Source: Volvox africanus
Lineage: Eukaryota > Chlorophyta > Chlorophyceae > Chlamydomonadales > Volvocaceae
Direction of reading: 5' to 3'
NCBI GenBank assembly: GCA_030268105.1
Contig: BSDZ01000009.1
Span: forward strand, 1,873,501 to 1,937,500
DNA length: 64,000 nucleotides
The position numbers and the translations under genes were made by a program. Each line of letters starts with the position of its first letter. The first letter of the stretch is position 1. Below, piece after piece: positions 31,089 to 42,000 of this stretch. The notes under the pieces were generated by a model, which was given only the letters and a program-made list of their open reading frames with translations, searched no databases and was not told the DNA's origin.

Positions 31089-34000
31089 ATGGCAGCTCGT
31101 CCCGTTGGCGGGCTGCATTCTGTCAAATCAACCCGAATCAAAAAGACATCGGCAGGCGAAGGATGTGCGCCACAGGCTCTAGGCGGCAGCGGTGGGGGCG
31201 ATCCAATTGCCGCTGCTGACAGCGAAGCCACTCAACCCCCAAGTGCCTCCCGCAGCACAGTCGGCGGCGTATATGGTGCCATCTCCTCCACTTCATCATC
31301 ACCGTCCTCACCCCTTGTGCGTCAGCTCGCTACACAGCGCCACGTGCTGAGATCTGGCGCCAGCGTGCAAAACGTGTGTGTGCAGGAAATTCTCGGCCGT
31401 GCAAAAATGAATACAGTCTTCCAGGTATCTCTCGGTCTGGGTCGGGTAAATGTCCGATATATCGGGGGTGGGTTGGGAGTGGGGGTTTGAATTTGGGCTG
31501 AGCGTCAACTAGGCTCATGTATCTGTCCGTCTGTGACTGCCACCGCTCATCTCCTCATCTCCACACTCTGGGCACACAGGTCATAGTCATCCGTTCCGAT
31601 GGCCGGACGTTGGAGCCCAACGGCGGCGTCACTGCCTCCGACCTGGGACTTCACTCCAGAGACCTTTCCCTGTTCGCCCGGGACTCACGACTGTCGCCGC
31701 AGAGGGCCACCATCACGGTGAGGTGAAGCCCATGGGGAGTGCAATATCAGCAACACGGAGGTACTTGTGTCCTTGTTGCCGCGGCGTAAAAATACCGTAT
31801 GTTTTATGTGTGCGTGTGTACTCTTAGGGTTTTCTACCCTATTTATTCTTGCATGCAGATGCCCAACTCCATGTAGGCCCTGTAACACCCCTAGCTCCCT
31901 CACCCGCTCTCGTTCTCTCTCCTATCCCTCTCTCCTATCCCTCATCCTCCCTCTCTCGTCTCTCCCCCCCCCCACGCCTTGTCACTTTGCTTCTCGTCGC
32001 ACTTCGTCGACCCCGCCATGAAAGGTCCGCGGGGATCGGATCTTGTTCCGCACCGAGGCCGTCAAGGCTGTCATCGAGCGGGACCAGTGCACCCTGATAA
32101 GGAACAAGTAAGAGAGGCGGGGGAGGGAGGGGGATCAGATGCTTGTATGTATATGTCTATGTGAATATATGTGAATATATGCTTACATATAGTACACTCG
32201 TGCGCACTGTGTGATATGAAAAGGTATATATTTGGTTAAACTCACTAGCATTGTCGCATATCTTATTTACGCAGAGGAAGAAGAGCTGCGTTTGTGGAGA
32301 GGGTCCATGGTGGTAGTTATGGTGGCTTGGAGTTGCTCTGTTTTGCCCTTGCTCCTCACCATTTTAAGATGCAACATACCCAACGCCCGGGTATCAGCCC
32401 CCTTGACCTTCCCCGTCTCAGCACGCGACTTGCTTCCCATCAACATTTTCGCACCCCTCTTTTCCCCCCTTCCCCTCCCCCAACCCCCCAACCCCTTGAA
32501 ACCCCGAATACGCCCGCCCTTGAACACGCATGGCGTCTGTATGACATAGGCGCGACCGGGATTTCCATGATATTATCAAGCCCATGACATTGGTGAGTAC
32601 GGCATATATATTTATATCTCCCACTATGATGCTGTTCCCATTTCTGTTCGGTCTGGATTTGGATGGCCGTTCATTGGCAATTGAAAGGCCCTATGTGTTT
32701 CCCCCTCCTGCTTTTCCTCTTCCCCTCCCCTTCTCATCCCCCTCCATCCCCCTCCTCCCCTTTTGCTCTTGTGTCATGTCTCGTTTATCCATCTTTCCCC
32801 CTTTCCGCCTCCTCCTCTCCCTCCTGTCCCTCTCCCCTTTCTCCTCATCCTGCTCTTCATCTGCCTTCCAGGTAATCGAGGCCCAGCCACAGGTGCCCTT
32901 CGAGCTTAGCGTCTTGGAAGTACTGTTCCACGTGACCCTTCTGTACTTTGAGCGGCGTAGGTCCCATGTGCGGTGGATGGTGGACCGGATCGTGGGCGAC
33001 GCGACGGGCGGGTTCTTGGAGGAGGGCCACAGCGGGGCGGGGGCCGAGGGGACGCTGGGCACCGGTGATCCGTTCGGCGGAATCGGGGAGTCGACTGTGC
33101 AGCAGTTTGCACCGCTGGAGAAGGTAAGGCCCTGCCAGTCCTGGAATCTTTAATTTTTAAACGCAATTTTAGGCTATTTATTTATTTCACAAAAATTTAC
33201 CCTACAAAAATCCTTAGATTCCAATGAAATCTAAGGTGTTATATTTGGATCTTGCATTTTGAAGAGGTCGTTAGTCGTAAGATCACTTGGGGGTTATATA
33301 GCAATGGAGGAGCTTCTCTCGGTTTCTTGCCTTCCCAGCCTACCATGGGGCTTCTCGCTAACGTGAAAGGCCCGTTTTACGTCGCTGATGGCGTTGTCGT
33401 GCTGCAATCGCCACCACTTCTTCCGCTCCGCTGAAATAGTCGTGCTACTGCCCTGGCCCAGGTATTAACGGCAGTCCTGAATGACGCCCGAGAGACGTGC
33501 GACGCAATCAACAGGGTACGAAGGGAGATGGGAGGAAAAAAGAAGAAGGGAGAAAAGAAACAGGTTAACGACAAATGTACACCGACAAGAGGATATATGT
33601 ACTCTCACGCCATCTGGCTCGGCACCTCTAGGCGGCGATAACAGATTTGGATAATTGCTAACTGTTTTTCAGTTTTTGGACGACGACCGGGAGGTGCTGG
33701 GGACCCTACTGCTATCCCTCAATAGCTACACCCCGCCGCCGCCCTCGCTACATCTGCCGCCGCACGGCCTGGCGGCGCCGGTGGAGGCGACATCGGTGGC
33801 GGTGGCGGGGACTGTAGATGGCGCCTTGCCGAACGTCAGTGGCGGTGTCGCCGCAGCGGTCTCCGCCGCGGCCGAGCCGACGGAGCCATCTCGCAGAGGC
33901 TTTGGCGTCATAACGCCAACCATTGGCATGGATCCGCATCAGCGACGGGAGATGCTCCGAAACCAGGTAGAATACCTAGCTGGGTGTGTCGCGGTGTGTG

Positions 34001-34367
34001 CCATACTATGCTGTGGTATGATGATGGTTTTTGCCATGTTTTTCTGGATCCGAAGATTTAGAAAGCATAAGCTCCCGAGAAATAAGGCCCCTGAGGGGAG
34101 GATTCCCTCCCCTTCCTCCCCCTCCCCTCCCTCCCCCTCCTCCTCCCCCTCCTCCTCGTGTTATACCAACACAACTCCTTCCCCCCGAGAGTGTTTGCAA
34201 ACGTTGTCCCCCTCGAACCTACTCATACCTCACTCATCCCCCCTCAGCACCTGCTTTTGCTTGTTTAGGGCTTCCTAGTTCGGTTTTGCGTCTATCATCA
34301 TAATTAGTCCTCGTGTTTCTGATCGTGTCGTTGCGTCAGGCGGAGGCGAATTGTATGTATGTTTGTT

Positions 34368-34432
<65 letters not shown>

Positions 34433-36740
34433 TAACGACACATGATACAACCTGTTTATGATTTGTTCTCCCCGTCAGGCCATAGAGGACGCTTCCCGAA
34501 TCTTGGAGACGTATCTGCGGGAGATTCAGTCCATCGTGGGCTCCCTCCTGGAGTCGGAAGATTACATTGAGTCGACTCGGTGAGTTGGTGCCGGTCGATT
34601 GTAGGGGTTTACCTTCTTTTCTTGTTTTCGGAGCGCCCACCGAATTTCAACCACCAACTCACCCTACACGCACACCGCACAGCTGAAACTTAGTTATTCA
34701 GCTTCCCCCTTCCTAGGTTAGGACGCTTTGTTTTTCCAAAAATAAAAAAGGGGAGGTGGGAGGTACACGCGCATGACAGCACCAGCGGTCATCTATCAGA
34801 TTTCGCGTTTGCTATTTCAGTAAACCCAGCAATTATCTTTACGCGGCGCCTTTTCGCCGCAATCAGCAGCAAGGCCAATAGTACACTTTATTACGGCCTT
34901 GGCAGCTATCTAGTTTACGTTCCAACGTTTCCACCTGCTCTACCTTTTGGGACGGAGCTACACGTCGTCCTCCACCATTGCTGTTAGCCATGCTTTACAA
35001 TAGCGTCTACATCGGTATAATGCTTAGTTTATTCATCTTCTTCCCCTCCCCTCCCCCGCTTCGTATCTCCCACCAGATGCGGATTGTCTGAATCCTTGTC
35101 CATCTAACCCACAACACATTAATTCTGATAGTATTTGTATTAATATTATAAAATTGCAGAATTTTTATAATTATCCTTGTTATTATTTTTAATAAAATTT
35201 ATGTTAATGCTGTTATCTTAATAAATATCATCCCCTATTTGGCTTCCAACTAACTCAATCCATCCACAAAATGTAAGACTTACACATTCTTTCAATGCTT
35301 CACATTCGCATTCGTACTCCCCATTTTGTCACTTTAGTGAGACTTACCGCATGCAACTGGACTCAGCTCGCAACCACATCATCCTGGTAAACCTCTGGAT
35401 CAGCGTGGCCTCCATCAGCCTTATGGTGGCCACGTTGCCATCAGCCTTCTTTGGGATGAACGTACAACACGGGCTGGAGGTGGGGTGGCATGGGGAAGTG
35501 TGCTTGCCTGCGTATATGTATGTGTGGGTACGTGTGTGTATGTATGCATATGTATATATGTATGAACGGGTGTTACACAGTCTGTGGGCGACTTGCCCTG
35601 AAAGGACAATCACCGGCATGTGTGTGTGTATGTGTATGTGTATGTGTGTGACAATCCCTCCCCACGTGAAACCGCGCAGGAGGTCTGGATTGCATTTCCG
35701 GTCATAGTGGCAATGTCTCTGGGGCTGGCGGTGGGATCCTACCCCACGCTCCTCCGAATGTTTACGGAGCGCTTCCTCCGACAAACGCGACATGATACTC
35801 GTAACTTGATGATGCTGAGGTGAGGGGGTGCTCAGCAATGGGGAGTCAGCTACTTGGATGGGTAGGAAATTAGAAAATGCAGTCCTGTAGGGTCAGTTGT
35901 TCACCACTTTTATTTACAGTTGCACAGATACATACATGTGAACAGACTAAGCCGTGTGTTCCCCTTGCGCTGTGGTTCGGCGGCCCGGTCAGGGCCCCCG
36001 GTCAGGTGATTGTCCTTTCAGGGCAAGTCGCCCACAGACTGTGTAACACCTTTAATATACAAAACCCAAACATCTATTTATAAATATTTCGAGCACACAT
36101 GTATCATATATAGAGATGCTTTGTGATGTACATAAACATATATCATGTACATATACATATGGGTTTATCTGTCGTACATCTGACAGCTAACCTCGTGCCG
36201 CTTTAGAGCCTTTCTCATGCAGCACTCTGACGACCTGGAGGCGATCACAGAGGCGCTCCGAAGCCTCCCTTGCGTATCCCACGAGGAGCGCGGCTCCGTT
36301 AGCAGGGAGGCCTTCCGCTCCCACATGCGGCACCGCCTGCCTAGTCACGTGACGCTGTCCGACTCACACCTCGACTACCTCTTCCGCCAATTCGACAAAG
36401 ATAATGTGGGTGATGTGCGGATGTGCGAATGTGACTCCGCTGGCGGGTGCGTCGCAGGCCGGTGTTAAATTTACGATAGTTTTCCCAAACAGATGGCAAT
36501 GTAGCCTAGGGTCACAGCAATAGCTTTTATGGGAAACATTCTGTAAGTGCGTACACAAATAAATAAATAAAAATAATTATGTACATGTATGTAAAGCCAT
36601 GAAGCAGACCAAAGGACCAGAATGCCAACTGTTACAATAACCACCTAGCGGATAACCACCTAACTAAGAAAATTAAATTTCAAAAGTATTATAGCATCAA
36701 GCAGATAGCCGTTAACGCGCCTTTTATCTCATCCCCTATC

Positions 36741-36789
<49 letters not shown>

Positions 36790-37126
36790 CCCGTGTTTGT
36801 GACGTCACGGGTTTTGGCCCCTGGGACAGGACGGTGTGCTCAACGAGGCAGAGGCAACACTTCAGAGCAAGCGGTCGTACCCTGGCGCCGGTGGCAGTGG
36901 CGGCCGAGGCGCGTCCCGGAGGAATCGGCTCGGCGATATGGAGTGGGGTTGGGGCGGCTTTGGGGCTGTGGTGGGAAGCGACGGAGAGCCTCTGGATGGG
37001 TCCGATGAAGGTGAGGGTGAGGGTGAGGGAGATTTCGGGCGGCGATCCAGGGGGGCCGAGCTGGCGCCGGCGTCGCCGCAGAGGGCGTCCGGGGCCTTCG
37101 GAGCCACCAGCAGGAGAGGAGGGTGA
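31089..37126 (+). CDS. MRS2: MRS2/CorA-type Mg2+ transporter with C-terminal EF-hand
   Basis: Exons: 31089-31424, 31580-31717, 32025-32107, 32550-32592, 32872-33123, 33462-33515, 33673-33966, 34479-34579, 35338-35479, 35680-35819, 36207-36405, 36830-37126 (692 residues). All phases match; the ATG at 31089 is a choice. MRS2 features: an N-domain (VIVIRSDGR, RDRILF-like strand, KAVIERDQCTL), a helical part with PFELSVLEVLF, a coiled stalk (LDDDREVLGTLL; LETYLREI), helix 1 (VNLWISVASISLMVATL) and the Gly-Met-Asn selectivity signature at 473-475. Helix 2 is WIAFPVIVAMSLGLAVG. Family members form pentameric Mg2+ channels. Unusually, a tail of about 165 residues follows, with a perfect EF-hand loop DKDNDGVLNEAE (591-602) whose codons are split by the last intron. 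A weaker EF-like segment (RGSVSREAF) lies before it. The end is a Gly/Glu-rich tail. Confidence 0.85.
34368..34430. repeat. Compound GT/AT/GT microsatellite
   Basis: A short GT run, then ten AT units (34381-34400), then fifteen GT units (34401-34430), in an intron of the MRS2-like gene 48 bases before the next exon. Confidence 0.95.
34712..35010 (-). repeat. Dispersed ~280-bp MITE-like repeat, copy 2
   Basis: The reverse complement of 25392-25672, lying in the MRS2-like intron between 34579 and 35338. Identity is high except at the end near 34985-35010. Confidence 0.65.
35569..36050. repeat. 45-bp perfect inverted repeat around an MRS2-like exon
   Basis: 35569-35613 and 36006-36050 are exact reverse complements over 45 bases (GGTGTTACACAGTCTGTGGG at the outer left). 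They lie in the two introns either side of the exon 35680-35819, which encodes the second transmembrane helix. The transcript could form a stem enclosing that exon. Confidence 0.9.
36744..36787. repeat. GT dinucleotide repeat
   Basis: 22 GT units in the last intron of the MRS2-like gene, the intron that splits the EF-hand loop. The acceptor of the last exon is 42 bases downstream. Confidence 0.95.
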
Positions 37127-37783
37127 GGCGTTTGTGAGGGTGCTTAAGAGGAAGATATGGGGCCCTACGGGTCTTAAGAGAAATACGAAAGAAGCATGCG
37201 TCGTGGTAAGCAAGGGAAATTTGATCTTGACAGGAACAAACATGTGTGTCTGTGTGTGTAGGAGGGGGGGAGAAGGTATCTACGAGCAGGCAGGAGTTGC
37301 GCACGTGGTTGCCGCGTATGTGTATTGGGGGCGGTTTGTACGACGGGTGTTGATGGTTGCGGCAAAGCGCCAAACTTAAGTACATCATTTGCATGACTGC
37401 GTAACTGCATCATGGCTCCATGACTGCCGCCTCGAACAGTAGTGGTTGAAAGGTATTAATTGCTTGTTTGTGCTGCTACAGTTCAGCGCTAGCTTTAAGG
37501 CATAATATGTGATGGTCTGACGGTATGCGGCCGGATGGATGCAACTTTGTGACGCTCCTCCTGGCAGTTTTATGGATGTGGATAGGTGTGCCGCTGTGAA
37601 CGGTACGAAAAAGGACGAGAGATCTTCAAGTAGTAGGTAATATACATCAATGTGTGCGACTGTTTTTGATTATGTGTACGAATGAAAGTGGGGGGACGGG
37701 AAAGTGCGTTTGGAAGATTGTGTTTCTATGCTTTTGAGGGACCACGAGTCATGAATGGTAATACCCTTCATACCGGTCATAAG

Positions 37784-37788
37784 TGTAA
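37784..37788 (+). terminator. Possible TGTAA poly(A) signal of the MRS2-like gene
   Basis: The first TGTAA found after the stop codon, about 660 bases downstream. TGTAA is the usual poly(A) signal in volvocine algae. Confidence 0.3.
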
Positions 37789-38993
37789 GAGATATTTTGA
37801 AATTCCACTTTATTAAATAAAATCAATACAGACAATAACTAGACAGATTGATTATTAGCTGGGTAGGTGCTTAAGTCGGCAGATAGAGGGCTACATAGGT
37901 GCATGCATAGGTAAGAATATCATTAGGTAATTATGAGGGAATATCAACTTTCAGAAAGACAGGGACACGATGGACCTTGGACCTTCGTACAACGCAAGAC
38001 GTACGTCCTGCACGTTGGGAAGGGGTTTGGAGGAATACGTTTATAATCTTCCCTAGGGATGTCCGAATAGTCAATTTCGAACCGAGTACTCGTCATTAGG
38101 ATGTCCTACACATAAAACTTTATACTTTTTCATTTTTCATTTTTAGAAAAGAAAAATGAGATCCGGTGCGTTTTACGTTTACCATCCAGGCGTTTTACGT
38201 TTACCCCTCCCTTGTGAGCGAGTAGCGATGCCTCAGAGACCTGACGGAGATGACGCTTTATGAATCGGATTACAAGGTTTGGCTCGCCACGACGTGAGAT
38301 CCCTAAGCCGTCGTAAACTCAAAACCCAGGTGACAGCCGTGGGACTAATTCCCCCAGCACTCATCGAGGCAGGGACATCATGATGGCGTTAAATAGTCGA
38401 ATGAAGGCATCAAAGTACCCTCCGTGAGAGCCCATGCTAGATCAAGAGAACACGCCAAACGCCCTTATGGGCGAAATACATACATGGATCCCAATCCTGA
38501 GCATTTCGGTATGGCATACCCCCGCAAGGGATGGCTCGTGCACAATAATGCGTGTGGCGTAGAGTCCATTAAACCACGCGTTTCCATACCGTATACGAAC
38601 TTATGTACACGTAATTCAGACATCCAAAGAACAACGGAGCCACAAGCAATACCAATGCTGTAAAACTCGATGTCTAGATTTTTTACTTGTGTATGCCGTA
38701 CACCATTCAAAGCTGTTGCCATGCGTTGCCGTGCGTTGCCGTGCGTCGTGAATGATTATAAGCGAAGGTTCGAAAGCACAACAGAGGCATTGCAGCAAGC
38801 AAGGCGCGTTAAGCAGAGGAAGAGGACAAAAGCGTACATTTCATGGTGCTTTGCTTGATACTCACATCCAGCGCGTATCTGAAATAAATCAACGTTAACT
38901 CCCTTCCTCAACCTTGCACTTAGTAGCCGACAAGCACAGAAATCCGCATAGCGCACAGAAACCAAAGAAGCGGAATATATGTAGAAACGCAGG

Positions 38994-38998
38994 TTACA
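38994..38998 (-). terminator. Possible TGTAA poly(A) signal of the GDSL gene
   Basis: TTACA on the plus strand reads TGTAA on the minus strand, 67 bases after the stop codon. Another TGTAA overlaps the stop codon itself at 39065-39069. Confidence 0.4.
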
Positions 38999-39064
38999 GG
39001 TCTCAAGTATCGTGATTTTTTTATACGATATGGCATCATACCATGTTACTGTAACGCCATACAT

Positions 39065-42000
39065 TTACAGCAGCTGCAGGCTCTGGAGCCGTGGTATCAC
39101 ACCCTGGTTTGCGAACCAGTTGTGGAACCTTGTGGTGGGGTGAACTTGATCTGTGGTGATGTACGGCAATTAATAAGAGATCGTGCGGGAGGATTACATA
39201 AAGCAAGTACGACAGCGTACAGTGTCCAAACATATGCCCTGCTGCAAATTTGGTCGAAAATGTGCACACATAGTTCAGAGCTTCCGTGATTCGTTAAGGA
39301 TGGGTTCATGCATGGTCTTAAAACAAAATTATTTTCTTACCGTAAAAAAAGTAATTTTCGGGATCGGTGCAGACTTGGATTCCCGGAGTAATGACCAAAG
39401 AGGACACCGGTTGCACAAAGCACGGCTCTGCAGGGCATGGTTTGTACTGCTGAGTACGTAATTCATGAGAAAGTCTGTACAGCTTTACGACCCTAATTAA
39501 GGTCCCAGGTAAATGCGTGTACGATCTGTCTTTCCGAATATCTTCCCAAGACAGGAAGCTAATAGATAGCGCATGGACGCATGGACCCATCCTGGCAACT
39601 AAAATTAAAACATCATTTGGGCATCAAGGCAGTATAGCAGTACAGCAGAAAAGCAGGAGAGCAGAAAACAATAAACGCAAGGCACGTTGATGCACGAATT
39701 CCTGAATGACGGCATACATACCGCACGCGGCACTGATAGCTGACCTTCTATGTGGAGGAAGGGCGGGTTAACCTTCGACGCGCCGTTCGTAACCCAGCGA
39801 GTGTCACCGAGGACCCAAATCCGTACACCCGCCCCGGGGGTATTGGCAGGTGCAGCTGCCAAGGTGTTGTTCAACTTCACCATTGCTGCCAGAGTAGCGT
39901 CAGCAGAGGCGGCTTCGACCTTCAGAAGCTGCGATGCAGAAGATTCGTTGGCGTGCGTGATCGGCATACATAGACAGACAGACAGACAAACAGACATCAT
40001 CACAATAATGTGCTGCAGCAATAGGTATAAACATATTCCACGGCATGCATTTACGTACATACCTACGGACAAGTATTACACTTTGACTAAATTAGCCTTG
40101 ACGAATTAACTCAGGAATCTAGCTAAGCAAGTATGCCTTTGGTTTTACGTTGGTAACTTTGTAAATTTTATATATTTTTAACTTTTATATATTTGTATAT
40201 TGATTAACAGTTCGAACGACGGTAGGTGCCAGACATTATAGTTAGGCGTGACGATCGAGGACATTGCATTGGATTTCATTTTAGGCGTGGCTACCTCACC
40301 AGATCTCTGTATTCCGGTGGAACAATACTCGACATATGCAAAGGAGCGAGAGGCAAGATAACGATATCGGTGACGCCCGTCACGGTTGCGGCAGCAGCTG
40401 TGCCCGCGACCCGGCAGGCGACGGTGTCCTGAAGGACCTTGGCGGCTCCCTCCGCTGTTGGGGTGCCGTTGGACTTCAGCAGGCTCCCAAAGTAGGTCTG
40501 CAGCAGACCAGAAGCAGCACGAATGATGCATGGGGTCATCGCTCACATACTGTAGTAAAGAATAGGATGAAATGAGTACGAGTAGATATGAAGCTTACTA
40601 TACTATGCTAACATATTTTATTTACTTTTGACTCATATAAATACATTATAATATATTATATATAATATAATTAAGTGTGTAGAATCTATGGAATATTGAA
40701 TATATAATATAAAATTAGAATTAATACATATAGAATATAATACATATAATACATTAAGCCGTGTTCAGGCACGACTGTTATGGCACGACTAATATGCCCC
40801 TGGAGGTCCAGGTTCTACCCCGACCGAGAGCGGGCCAAAGACCCTAAAGTTAAGGGCAGGGTGCCCCCATGTCGATGGACGGTGACGACCCCAATTAAAG
40901 TGACCTGCGAGCTGACCAGTAGCGGAGTTGACGCCTTAGTTGATTCGGCAGATTCCGCTGGATGCTGGTGGTGGGTGCTGAACCTGGGAAAACCACTGAT
41001 TTCGGAGAAGTCGGCATGGGAGACTGGATGAGGGTGCCCCGAAACACCGGGGAAGGTAGGGACTGCCAGGTTAGTGGCCACGGGTGATGTACCCCCCTAT
41101 CCCACACACATATAAGGATCTAATACAGATAAGACACACATAAAGTAATTATTGAAAAAAATATATTTATTATAATATATTTATTATAATCTGATGTTGA
41201 AAGGCGGTCGGCAGCCCTCATTGGGGCTTTCCTCAAGGTACGTACCAGAAAGTCATCGACTCCAATGTATTGGAAGACGAGGGTCTTGGTGCCAGTCAGA
41301 CGAATCTTGCCCCGTTGAACATCGGCAGCAAAGTCTCCGACCTGGCCTGTCAGGTCCTTGATGAAGCTAGCAGGAGGAAATAAAACGGATGTGGAGGAAA
41401 AGTGAAGGAGCACTAAAACTGAATGTCGTGATGTTATTCGTTTCCTAAACGGACCCTCTCACATTCCTGCTGTAAATGACAAGCAATGCTTCTCAAGTAC
41501 AAGGAATATAATATAATCTGAAATCTATCTATTTCAGGCTATATATTACTCATATCTGACGCCAACCAGGACCAAAAGGAGTAGTTGACGAGGTTGCAAG
41601 GTGCAAACAATGAACACCGAAACATTGGTTCAGAACAATGACGTTATCCGTCCCCATGCGTCCGAATGCCATTACCATGTATAACCAGTATTACTAGAGC
41701 TCTACATCTCTATCTCACGGATCAATGATACGCGGCTCTGAAACGCCCTTCTGACTCACGGATAGGACTGGGCGGGGTTAGTGCAGGCAGTAGCACCGCC
41801 GTAGGCGTAGTTGTAGCTCTGCAGGGGCGGGCGATGAGATGAGATGAGATGAGAAAAACGGAGGGGTTATGTCATTTTTTGCGTTTATCCCACTATTTGA
41901 GGCGCCTGAGAACCCTCATACGATATTCCATACATACGACCTCAATACTCATACATCTGTTGATTACTATATACTCCACCTAAGATAGATATGCAAGTAG

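Larger units (their letters stand above)
37127..39064. other. Spacer between two convergent genes
   Basis: No coding region is supported. It receives the 3' ends of the MRS2-like gene (plus) and the GDSL gene (minus). It contains a short direct repeat (GCGTTTTACGTTTACC at about 38168 and 38190) and a triple GCGTTGCCGTGC-like run near 38723-38745. Confidence 0.4.

Noticed and set aside
34000..34303. Pro-rich and Ser-rich open frames after the MRS2 exon ending at 33966
   Set aside because: They are translations of a pyrimidine-rich intron. The donor at 33967 and acceptor at 34478 join conserved sequence in phase.
40780..41031. 83-residue open frame inside a GDSL intron
   Set aside because: No recognisable domain, opposite strand to the host gene, and no splice partners.
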